Source of the DNA: Candidatus Poribacteria bacterium
GTDB taxonomy: Bacteria > Poribacteria > WGA-4E > WGA-3G
Length of the DNA: 8,208 nucleotides
Reading direction: 5' to 3'
Assembly: GCA_009845505.1 (NCBI GenBank)
Contig: VXZL01000353.1
Span: 1-8,208 of the forward strand
This document shows, in pieces, positions 1-5,245 of this stretch. Positions within the stretch are counted from its first letter, which is position 1. Every line of letters starts with the position of its first letter. A model generated the notes under the pieces. It ran no database searches, was not told the origin of the DNA, and saw nothing but the letters and a program-made list of their open reading frames with translations. The position numbers and the translations under genes were made by a program.

Positions 1-57
1 AAAGTGTGATTACATCTTCAGTGTTTACATCAGGTGGAATTTACACAACTAATCTCT

Positions 58-89
58 GCTCCCTGCTTTTGTTGAAATCGCAGTGGAGC
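58..89 (+). promoter_or_regulatory. Leader hairpin upstream of rpsF
   Basis: Bases 58-66 (GCTCCCTGC) pair with 80-89 (GCAGTGGAGC), giving nine base pairs interrupted by a single bulged T at 84, around a 13-base loop. The hairpin ends about 11 bases before the rpsF ribosome binding site. rpsF leaders in many bacteria carry an RNA structure bound by the S6:S18 complex for autoregulation. The position fits that role, but I do not see the CCG trinucleotide typical of that motif, so the function is inferred from position only. Confidence 0.4.
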
Positions 90-100
90 CATTGGTCCAA

Positions 101-107
101 AGAGAGG
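101..107 (+). promoter_or_regulatory. Ribosome binding site deciding the rpsF TTG start
   Basis: AGAGAGG lies nine bases upstream of the TTG at 117. It is the only purine-rich Shine-Dalgarno-like tract placed correctly for the point where S6 homology begins, and so it supports the TTG start over the far-upstream ATG at base 6. Confidence 0.6.
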
Positions 108-116
108 CATAAAAAT

Positions 117-491
117 TTGAATCCTTACGAACTCCTGCTTATCATCACCCCTGACTATGATGAGAGCGAAGCAGAGACTCTTACTAATCAAGTAAAGAGC
201 ATTATCGAAAATGGCGGAACTCTCCTGAAAGTTGATCCTTGGGGAAAAAAGCGGCTCGCCTATCCGATCCAGAAACGTAGTGAAGGTTATTATGTGCTCT
301 ACATTTTTGAGAGTGCACCGGGTTTTGTCGCTGAACTAAACCAATCTCTGCGTGTTATTGAAACGATTCTGCGTTACATGGTTGTCCGATACGAGGACGA
401 TATCGATAAGTTGAAAGCAGAACTCGCCGAGGCGGATCAAACGACATCCGATAGTAATGATGGATCTGAAGACACGACAAGGTCTGAATAA
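117..491 (+). CDS. rpsF: 30S ribosomal protein S6
   Basis: S6 binds 16S rRNA in the platform of the small subunit as a partner of S18. From the TTG start the product is 124 residues, within the usual S6 range. It opens with NPYELLLIITPDYDE, the characteristic first beta strand, followed by WGKKRLAYPI at about residues 42-51 and the helix/strand segment around ILRYMVVR. The last 30 or so residues form an acidic, low-complexity tail (DSNDGSEDTTRSE), as seen in many S6 proteins. The reading frame stays open upstream to an ATG at base 6, but those 37 extra residues have no S6 character, whereas the TTG has a good ribosome binding site. It heads the classic rpsF-ssb-rpsR-rplI-dnaB order. Identity is secure; the exact start is likely but not proven. 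Confidence 0.95.
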   Translation: MNPYELLLIITPDYDESEAETLTNQVKSIIENGGTLLKVDPWGKKRLAYPIQKRSEGYYVLYIFESAPGFVAELNQSLRVIETILRYMVVRYEDDIDKLKAELAEADQTTSDSNDGSEDTTRSE

Positions 492-578
492 AATGAGCAT
501 CATCCAGATTTGAAAAAACGAGTTTTGGCTTTTTAACTGATGCCAAAAGTCTAAACGAACGTTTAAAGAGGAGAAACC

Positions 579-1058
579 ATGGCAAGTTACAACAAGGTCA
601 TCCTGATGGGAAACCTTACCCGCGACCCTGAGATGAGATACGTTCCCAGCGGAACTGCCGTTACAAATTTTGGACTCGCTATGAACGAGCGATATACCGA
701 CCGGCAAACAGGTGAACAAAAAGAGTCACCGTGTTTCGTTGAAATAACTGCCTGGGGTAGACAAGCAGAGATTGTAAACGAGTACCTCACGAAAGGCAGC
801 CCTGTTTTCCTTGAAGGGAGTCTTAAATTTGATTCTTGGGAGGCTGATGATGGAACCAAACGGAACAGATTATCTGTTACAGCTTTCCGAATTCAATTGA
901 TTGGTGGGCGCCGCGATAGTGATGAAATGGGCAGTGGTTATGCCAATGCGCAACCCGCAGCAGCACCGACGCAATCCGCACCTCATCAAGAACCTCCCCT
1001 AGTTGAAGGAACCAATGTGCCTCCTTCCACTACAACGGACGATGATATACCGTTTTAA
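579..1058 (+). CDS. ssb: Single-stranded DNA-binding protein SSB
   Basis: The product coats single-stranded DNA during replication, recombination and repair, and recruits partner proteins through its C-terminal tip. It is 159 residues long. The OB fold spans about residues 4-108 and opens with the typical MASYNKVILMGNLTRDPEMRY; aromatic DNA-contact candidates include Trp59 and Trp87. A Gly/Pro/Ala/Gln-rich flexible linker follows, ending in the acidic tip DDDIPF (154-159), which matches the conserved protein-interaction peptide. The ATG is preceded by a strong AGAGGAG at 567-573. Its position between rpsF and rpsR is a very common arrangement outside enterics, which have priB there. Length and domain order are normal and nothing is missing. 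Confidence 0.97.
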   Translation: MASYNKVILMGNLTRDPEMRYVPSGTAVTNFGLAMNERYTDRQTGEQKESPCFVEITAWGRQAEIVNEYLTKGSPVFLEGSLKFDSWEADDGTKRNRLSVTAFRIQLIGGRRDSDEMGSGYANAQPAAAPTQSAPHQEPPLVEGTNVPPSTTTDDDIPF

Positions 1059-1193
1059 GGAAAGTAAAAGCAATGTTTTTTGGAGCGTCATTGTGATATG
1101 GCGACTCTTCTCTATGTCATTTCTGCTTTTCTTTTTCTATCGGAGACAGGCAAACATATAGCGCGTCAAGTTAATTGGCGCGCAACTTAATAC

Positions 1194-1200
1194 AGAAGGA
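1194..1200 (+). promoter_or_regulatory. Ribosome binding site deciding the rpsR ATG start
   Basis: AGAAGGA lies ten bases before the ATG at 1211. It favours that ATG over an in-frame TTG at 1175, which would add twelve residues with no S18 similarity. Confidence 0.55.
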
Positions 1201-1210
1201 ACAAGATTAT

Positions 1211-1411
1211 ATGGCATACCGTCGGCGGCAGCGCTTTCACAAGATCGAATCTTTTGATTACAAAGATGTCGATACGCTGCAAAAATTTATTAACGAACGT
1301 GGGAAAATAGTGAGTCGCCGTGTTACTGGACTCTCGGCGAAACAACAGCGAATGGTGACGCGCGCAGTGAAGCGTGCACGTAATATGGCATTGTTGCCGT
1401 TTACGCAATAG
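1211..1411 (+). CDS. rpsR: 30S ribosomal protein S18
   Basis: S18 assembles with S6 onto the platform of the 30S subunit. The 66-residue product has the basic N-terminus [11 protein letters not shown], then [18 protein letters not shown] and the family core [30 protein letters not shown] at about 36-65, which matches the S18 consensus closely. The usual cysteine and proline near the core are replaced (KIVSRR, TGLSAK), which is within family variation. The ATG is chosen because homology starts there and AGAAGGA precedes it. The final G of its TAG stop is the first base of the inverted-repeat element downstream, so that insertion appears to have changed the stop codon. The 150-base gap after ssb is longer than other gaps in the cluster and holds no other gene that I can see. 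Confidence 0.95.
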   Translation: MAYRRRQRFHKIESFDYKDVDTLQKFINERGKIVSRRVTGLSAKQQRMVTRAVKRARNMALLPFTQ

Positions 1412-1420
1412 TTGTCAGTC

Positions 1421-1434
1421 ATCAGTTATCAGTT
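1421..1434. repeat. Tandem 7-mer ATCAGTT x2 in the left arm
   Basis: ATCAGTT occurs twice back to back inside the left terminal repeat of the MITE-like element. Such short iterations often arise in repeat arms, and they may allow alternative pairing registers with the right arm. Confidence 0.6.
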
Positions 1435-1470
1435 GTCGGTTAAGAGGGTGCTGGTAACAATCAACCCAAG

Positions 1471-1486
1471 CTTGGCGTACGCCAAG
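1471..1486. repeat. Perfect 16-bp palindrome inside the element
   Basis: CTTGGCGTACGCCAAG is its own reverse complement. It overlaps a second palindrome, CCAAGCTTGG (1466-1475), so CCAAG/CTTGG occurs three times in 22 bases. It sits near the centre of the MITE-like element and would form a cruciform or hairpin. No T-run follows, so it is not a standard terminator. Confidence 0.7.
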
Positions 1487-1516
1487 GCGCGGTGAATTGT
1501 TAGAAAGTATCTCTTT

Positions 1517-1543
1517 AACTAAAGACTGATTAACTAAAGACTG
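1517..1543. repeat. 12-bp direct repeat in the right arm
   Basis: AACTAAAGACTG occurs at 1517-1528 and again at 1532-1543, separated by ATT. The second copy is part of the right terminal inverted repeat. It looks like a local duplication within the element. Confidence 0.7.
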
Positions 1544-1572
1544 AAGACCGACAACCAATTAGGGTTTTAATT

Positions 1573-2019
1573 ATGGAAGTGATTTTAAAGGAAAGTATTG
1601 AAGGACTTGGTGTCCCAGGTGATGTATTGAACGTTGCTGATGGCTATGCGCGTAACTACCTCTTGCCCATGCAATTGGCGGTCCATGCAACCGAGCGGAA
1701 CCGTCGACACTTTGAGCACCAAAAGCGGGTTATTGATCACCAAGAATCGAAAAATAGAGAACAGGCACGTGAAATTGCTGCACAAATTGCCGGAGTTACA
1801 TGCACGCTAAGTCGGCGTGCTGGCGAAAATGACCGACTTTTCGGTTCTGTTACCCCTATGGATATCGCGGAGGCGTTAAGTGCTGAGGGATTTGATTTAG
1901 AAAGACGCTTCTTTGAACTCGCAGAACCGATTCGTGAACTCGGTGTGTTCATGGTCCCTGTCAGGTTGCATACCGACGTTCACGCTGAACTCCGGGTGGT
2001 TGTTGAACGTGAAGCGTAA
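1573..2019 (+). CDS. rplI: 50S ribosomal protein L9
   Basis: L9 binds 23S rRNA near the base of the L1 stalk and helps maintain the reading frame. The product is 148 residues, close to the E. coli length. The N-terminal RNA-binding domain carries the signature from G11 to P32, including GDVLNVADGYARNYLLP. A long charged connecting helix at about 41-74 follows, then the C-terminal domain with GENDRLFGSVTPMDIAEAL at about 84-102. A short AGGG at 1561-1564 serves as the ribosome binding site and lies just beyond the right end of the MITE-like insertion, so translation signals seem to have been spared. The stop is two bases before the dnaB start, suggesting translational coupling. Confidence 0.97.
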   Translation: MEVILKESIEGLGVPGDVLNVADGYARNYLLPMQLAVHATERNRRHFEHQKRVIDHQESKNREQAREIAAQIAGVTCTLSRRAGENDRLFGSVTPMDIAEALSAEGFDLERRFFELAEPIRELGVFMVPVRLHTDVHAELRVVVEREA

Positions 2020-2021
2020 TC

Positions 2022-3353
2022 ATGCAGGCAGAAGCGGTTGAGACTCTTTCTGATAAGGAGGCTGAACAGGCGGTACTCGGTGCAATGATGACTGAGAAGT
2101 CGGTGATTCCTCGTGTAATTGCCCTCCTCGGACATACTTCTGAGGCATTCTTCACGACCGATCATCAGTTAATCTATACAGCTATTCTTGCTGTCTATGA
2201 GCGCGTTAGCAACGCCGATCCGGTTCTCGTTGCTGACGAACTCAGACGGACGAATCAGATTAATAGGACCGGTGGTACAAGCTACCTCTATGAACTGCAA
2301 GCACCTATTGTTGAGACGGAGAGTACCGAGTTTTATGCCGATATCCTTTATGAAAAGTCAACACGCCGCCAGTTGATTCAAGCAGGTTCACAGATCCGCG
2401 AGGTCGCCAAGGATGAAAGCATAGAACTCTCGGAAATCCTTAATCAAGCGCAGGAATCTGTCTTTGAAATCGGTCAAGACAAAGCACAACGCGGGTTTTA
2501 CCCAATCCAGCCACTCATCTCAGATAGCATAGACGCTATAGAAAAACTCTATCATAAATCCGATCGGTTTTTAGGCGTACCAACAGGCTTCATGGATTTT
2601 GACCACATGACCTCTGGGTTACAACCCGGCAACTTTATCATTATTGCCGCCCGACCGAGTATGGGCAAAACGACTTTGGTGCTGAATATGGCACAAAACA
2701 TCGCGCTTGAGCAAGAGCGGCCAGTTGCCATTTTTAGCCTTGAGATGCCTGCACAGGACATCGTTATGCGCATGTTATCTGCTGAATCTCACATTGATTT
2801 CGGGCGGCTCCGAACGGGTAATTTTAGTGAAGATTATTGGCGACCCTTGACCGAGGCAGCGGGTAGGCTCGCGGAGGCACCTGTTCTTATCAATGATAAT
2901 CGGGGTCTTACTGTTCAGAGCCTGCGTGCCGAAGGACGCAGACTAAAAGGGGAGCACAACAATCTGGCGCTTATTATTGTTGACTATTTGCAACTCCTCA
3001 GAGGAGCTGGCAGATACAATTCTCGCGAACAGGAGATCTCTGAGATCTCGCGTGCCTTGAAAGTTCTTGCTTGGGAACTTGATGTGCCAATTATTGCGTG
3101 CTCGCAGTTGAGTCGCGAAGTAGAACGCCGTCCAAATAAACAACCGCAGCTTTCTGACTTAAGAGAATCCGGGGCAATTGAACAAGATGCCGACCTCGTC
3201 GCGTTTTTATATCGAGAAGATTACTACGAGGAGGAGGAAGCTGGGGATCGGGTTGAAGCAAATCTCATGATAAAAAAACAGCGCAACGGACCAACGGGGA
3301 CAGTCGTGCTCTATTTTACCAAAAAACAGATGCGCTTTGAAAATCTGAGTTAA
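2022..3353 (+). CDS. dnaB: Replicative DNA helicase DnaB
   Basis: DnaB is the hexameric 5'-3' helicase that unwinds DNA at the replication fork. The product is 443 residues, normal for the family. The N-terminal helical domain (about 8-110) begins LSDKEAEQAVLGAMM. A linker follows, then the RecA-like ATPase domain from about 183: Walker A ARPSMGKT at 210-217, the SLEMP segment at 239-243, Walker B LIIVDYLQL at 317-325 with Asp321, then SQLSREVERR, LSDLRESGAIEQDAD at 377-391, and KKQRNGPTG near 418-426. No intein or insertion interrupts these motifs, which are frequent intein sites in other bacteria. The ATG is two bases after rplI, with only a weak binding site inside the rplI end, so coupled translation is likely. 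It closes the rpsF-dnaB cluster. Confidence 0.98.
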   Translation: MQAEAVETLSDKEAEQAVLGAMMTEKSVIPRVIALLGHTSEAFFTTDHQLIYTAILAVYERVSNADPVLVADELRRTNQINRTGGTSYLYELQAPIVETESTEFYADILYEKSTRRQLIQAGSQIREVAKDESIELSEILNQAQESVFEIGQDKAQRGFYPIQPLISDSIDAIEKLYHKSDRFLGVPTGFMDFDHMTSGLQPGNFIIIAARPSMGKTTLVLNMAQNIALEQERPVAIFSLEMPAQDIVMRMLSAESHIDFGRLRTGNFSEDYWRPLTEAAGRLAEAPVLINDNRGLTVQSLRAEGRRLKGEHNNLALIIVDYLQLLRGAGRYNSREQEISEISRALKVLAWELDVPIIACSQLSREVERRPNKQPQLSDLRESGAIEQDADLVAFLYREDYYEEEEAGDRVEANLMIKKQRNGPTGTVVLYFTKKQMRFENLS

Positions 3354-3358
3354 AAAAT

Positions 3359-4183
3359 ATGGATCAGCAATCCACTATACACGAATCCTCGGGTGGGGTT
3401 TATCATTCAATCAAAAGTCGGTTGCACCGTGTGCTTTCTGAGATAGGACAAGCCTTTACACTGTTTTTTCAAACGCTCTTTCAAATTTTTCGTCCTCCTT
3501 TTCAGTTTGATCTCCTGATTAAACAGTTATTGCTGATCGGTTTCAATTCTTTAGCTGTGGTTATTGTTTCTGGATTTTTCACCGGAATGGTCTTGGGGGT
3601 TCAAGGCTATATTCAGCTGAAGCCGTATGCTGTAGAAGGTTCGGTGGCAAGGTTTGTTTGTGTTTCGGTCGTAAAGGAACTGGGTCCGATGATTACGGCA
3701 TTTGTGCTTGCCGGACGCATCGGAGCATCGATTACCGCTGAACTCTCCACAATGAAGGTTACAGAGCAAATTGATGCGCTTGAGGTGATGGGGACGAATC
3801 CCGTCAAGTATTTGGTTGTCCCTCGATTTCTTGCCTGTTCTATTATGCTGCCGACGCTTACGATCTTTTCAACATTTGCGGGTATTGCAGGCGGATTCAT
3901 CGCTGTTGTAACACTATTTGATGTGAACGGCTACTTTTTCCTTTCCGAGGTTCAAAAGAACCTCTTTGTTGGCAGTGTGTTGATTAGTCTCATTAAGGCT
4001 ACCTCCTTTGGAATGGCGATCGCAGCTGTCGGTTGTTACAAGGGTTTTAGTATCTCCTCTGCTGGGGGGGCAGAGGGAGTCGGTATTGCTACAACTGGCT
4101 CTGCTGTCATCTCACTTATAGCTATTCTCGTCTTGGATTTCGTCTTAAATCATGTGCTCTTTAATATCTTAGGTATGGTGTAA
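3359..4183 (+). CDS. mlaE: MlaE-type phospholipid ABC transporter permease
   Basis: This is an inner-membrane permease of the MlaE (TrbI/YrbE) family, which forms a dimer with the MlaF ATPase beneath the MCE ring and handles phospholipids. The 274-residue protein has a polar N-terminus of about 50 residues with an amphipathic interface helix, then hydrophobic segments at roughly 56-80, 102-125, 152-185, 202-225 and 246-270. The family hallmark lies at about 128-156 (ELSTMKVTEQIDALEVMGTNP, then VKYLVVPR), the cytoplasmic coupling region. A second conserved stretch, GGAEGVGIATTGSAV, is at 236-250. The start lies five bases after dnaB with little visible ribosome binding site, pointing to coupling. 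A run of seven G at 4064-4070 encodes part of the conserved Gly-Gly. The substrate is inferred from family; nothing in the sequence identifies the lipid. Confidence 0.93.
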   Translation: MDQQSTIHESSGGVYHSIKSRLHRVLSEIGQAFTLFFQTLFQIFRPPFQFDLLIKQLLLIGFNSLAVVIVSGFFTGMVLGVQGYIQLKPYAVEGSVARFVCVSVVKELGPMITAFVLAGRIGASITAELSTMKVTEQIDALEVMGTNPVKYLVVPRFLACSIMLPTLTIFSTFAGIAGGFIAVVTLFDVNGYFFLSEVQKNLFVGSVLISLIKATSFGMAIAAVGCYKGFSISSAGGAEGVGIATTGSAVISLIAILVLDFVLNHVLFNILGMV

Positions 4184-4193
4184 TCTGAGTTTA

Positions 4194-4217
4194 TAGTTAT
4201 CGGTTTACCGACAACTA
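4194..4217. repeat. Near-perfect 24-bp palindrome related to the MITE ends
   Basis: TAGTTATCGGT (4194-4204) and ACCGACAACTA (4207-4217) form an 11-bp stem with one mismatch and a two-base centre. ACCGACAAC also occurs at the right end of the element at 1547-1555, and its complement GTTGTCGGT at 1432-1440. It therefore looks like a mini-derivative or leftover of the same repeat family. It lies 10 bases after the mlaE stop and has no T-run, so a terminator role is doubtful. Confidence 0.6.
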
Positions 4218-4433
4218 ACCACTATTAAATGTAAAGATCACCTTGCTAAAAATACATTGATACGACACGTCCAATACGGGATCACGCGACTCTCAGGTAT
4301 CAATGCCAAAGGCAGATTTTCGCTATACGCCTTAGATGGAAAACGATTAACAGTCAATGCAAAACGCACCAACTTTCAAGTTCTCACGCGCTTAAATTTC
4401 AACTACAGGAGCGGTGTTTCCTCCCCCGTCTAA
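4197..4433 (+). pseudogene. Decayed C-terminal fragment of an IS200/IS605-superfamily protein, possibly IscB-like
   Basis: The frame is open from just after a stop at 4194-4196 to a TAA at 4431-4433 but has no start codon with a ribosome binding site. The probable element-derived part begins somewhere around 4236. It reads DHLAKNTLIRHVQYGITRLS, then GINAKGRFSLYALDGKRL, then NAKRTNFQVLTRLNFNYR. The pattern of Gly-Arg-x-Ser/Ala followed by a basic stretch and x-L-x-x-R-x-x-x-Y near the terminus resembles the C-terminal end of IscB/RRXRR-type HNH nucleases of IS605-like elements. It ends inside the element-end hairpin, as such genes often do. The catalytic RuvC and HNH parts are absent, so it cannot be active. 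The transposon origin is moderately supported; the IscB assignment is tentative, from pattern memory and not from an alignment. Confidence 0.45.
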
Positions 4434-4442
4434 AGACAGGGG
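4423..4442. mobile_element. IS200/IS605-type right-end hairpin remnant
   Basis: CCCCCGTCTAAAGACAGGGG folds into a stem of CCCC/GGGG and GTCT/AGAC separated by one C-A mismatch. A C-rich, G-rich hairpin directly overlapping the end of a nuclease-like frame is typical of the right end of IS200/IS605-superfamily elements, where it is both the recognition structure for transposition and the 3' part of the guide RNA. No left end or tyrosine transposase gene is in the window, so this is a remnant. The hairpin could also act on the mlaEFD transcript as an RNA structure just ahead of mlaF. Confidence 0.5.
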
Positions 4443-4464
4443 ATTTCCACACCGAAGAAGTTTG

Positions 4465-5244
4465 ATGATTTCAGTTAGAAATGTCACCAAAAGCTTCGGC
4501 GGAAAAAACGTTTTGAACGGGTTGAGCCTTGAGATTCCACGCGGTGAAACGATCGTAGTTATGGGGCGAAGCGGGTCTGGAAAAAGTGTTTTGCTCAAGA
4601 TTATTACTGGATTAATGGCCGCCGATTCCGGAGAGATTTGGTTTGATGGTACGGAGATCTCGCGCCTCGGCACCAAAGAAGTCAATATCATCCGTCGAAA
4701 CATTGGAATGCTTTTCCAATCTGCTGCGCTGTTTGATTCGATGACTGTCGCAGAAAATATTGCTTTTATGCTTGATCAGCATACAGACCTCAGCAAGCAG
4801 GATATCCGTAAAATTGTTGATGAAAAGCTCAGTCTTGTTGATTTAAGTGGTGTTCAGGAGTTACGTCCGGCCGAATTAAGCGGTGGTATGCGAAAACGTG
4901 TTGGACTCGCACGCGCACTCGCCTTCAATCCGGAAGTTATTTTATACGATGAACCTACGACTGGACTTGATCCGGTTACATGCACTGAAATCAATCAACT
5001 CATCAACGATCTACACGAAAAGTTGAATGTTACCTCTGTTGTGGTGACACACGATATGCACAGTGCTTTTAGTGTCGCGACTCGGATGGCTATGATTCAT
5101 GAAGGTAAACAGATTGCCTACGCGACTCACGATGAAATTATCAACAACGAGAATCCTGTTTTGCAGCCGTTAATTCTATTTGGAGCACCAGACCAGAATC
5201 TCAACATGGAAAATCCGATTTTGAAAAGATATTTGGGGAGATAG
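4465..5244 (+). CDS. mlaF: MlaF-type ABC transporter ATP-binding protein
   Basis: This is the cytoplasmic ATPase that powers the MlaE permease. From the ATG at 4465 it is 259 residues. Motifs are complete: Walker A GRSGSGKS at 34-41, Q-loop Gln85 in MLFQSAALFDSMTV, signature LSGGM at 138-142, Walker B VILYDEP at 158-164 with catalytic Glu163, D-loop GLD at 167-169 and switch His196 in VTHDM. The SAALFDSMTVAEN and LSGGMRKRVGLARA segments are typical of the MlaF branch. A GTG at 4414 would add 17 residues, but these are translated from the transposon-end hairpin, and homology begins at ISVRNVTKSFGG. The ribosome binding site is only GAAGAAG (4454-4460), possibly altered by the insertion before it. 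It ends one base before mlaD. Confidence 0.95.
   Translation: MISVRNVTKSFGGKNVLNGLSLEIPRGETIVVMGRSGSGKSVLLKIITGLMAADSGEIWFDGTEISRLGTKEVNIIRRNIGMLFQSAALFDSMTVAENIAFMLDQHTDLSKQDIRKIVDEKLSLVDLSGVQELRPAELSGGMRKRVGLARALAFNPEVILYDEPTTGLDPVTCTEINQLINDLHEKLNVTSVVVTHDMHSAFSVATRMAMIHEGKQIAYATHDEIINNENPVLQPLILFGAPDQNLNMENPILKRYLGR
5235..5240 (+). promoter_or_regulatory. Strong ribosome binding site for mlaD within the mlaF end
   Basis: GGGGAG lies five bases before the mlaD ATG, inside the last codons of mlaF. mlaD therefore has its own initiation signal as well as being adjacent to the mlaF stop. Confidence 0.65.
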
Positions 5245-5245
5245 C

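Larger units (their letters stand above)
1411..1555. mobile_element. MITE-like inverted-repeat element between rpsR and rplI
   Basis: The outer 24 bases at 1411-1434 match the reverse complement of 1532-1555 at 19 of 24 positions, forming terminal inverted repeats around a 145-base non-coding element. The flanks are CAATA (1406-1410) and CAATT (1556-1560), a possible 5-bp target-site duplication with one mismatch. If the element and one flank copy are removed, rpsR would end CAA TAA, followed at once by GGG and the rplI ATG eleven bases after the stop. That is a compact junction like those elsewhere in this cluster. No transposase is encoded, so it would depend on one in trans. The class is inferred from structure; I cannot name a family. 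Confidence 0.65.

Noticed and set aside
24..55. TTTACA and TAATCT as a promoter for rpsF
   Set aside because: The spacing is 20 bases and the -10 match is three of six, too poor to claim.
6..116. ATG-initiated N-terminal extension of S6
   Set aside because: The 37 extra residues look nothing like S6, and a TTG with a well-placed AGAGAGG lies exactly where family homology begins.
523..548. TTTTGGC/GCCAAAA inverted repeat between rpsF and ssb as a terminator
   Set aside because: The stem has only seven pairs, is weak, has a 12-base loop and no T-run follows. Termination there would also cut off the ssb-rpsR-rplI genes.
1161..1183. GCGCG/CGCGC inverted repeat before rpsR as a regulatory hairpin
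   Set aside because: The stem is only five pairs with a 13-base loop, and nothing else supports it.
1175..1210. TTG start adding twelve residues to S18
   Set aside because: S18 homology starts at the ATG at 1211, which has AGAAGGA ten bases upstream.
4064..4070. Run of seven G in mlaE as a phase-variation tract
   Set aside because: It encodes the conserved Gly-Gly of the family and is short; there is no other sign of variable length.
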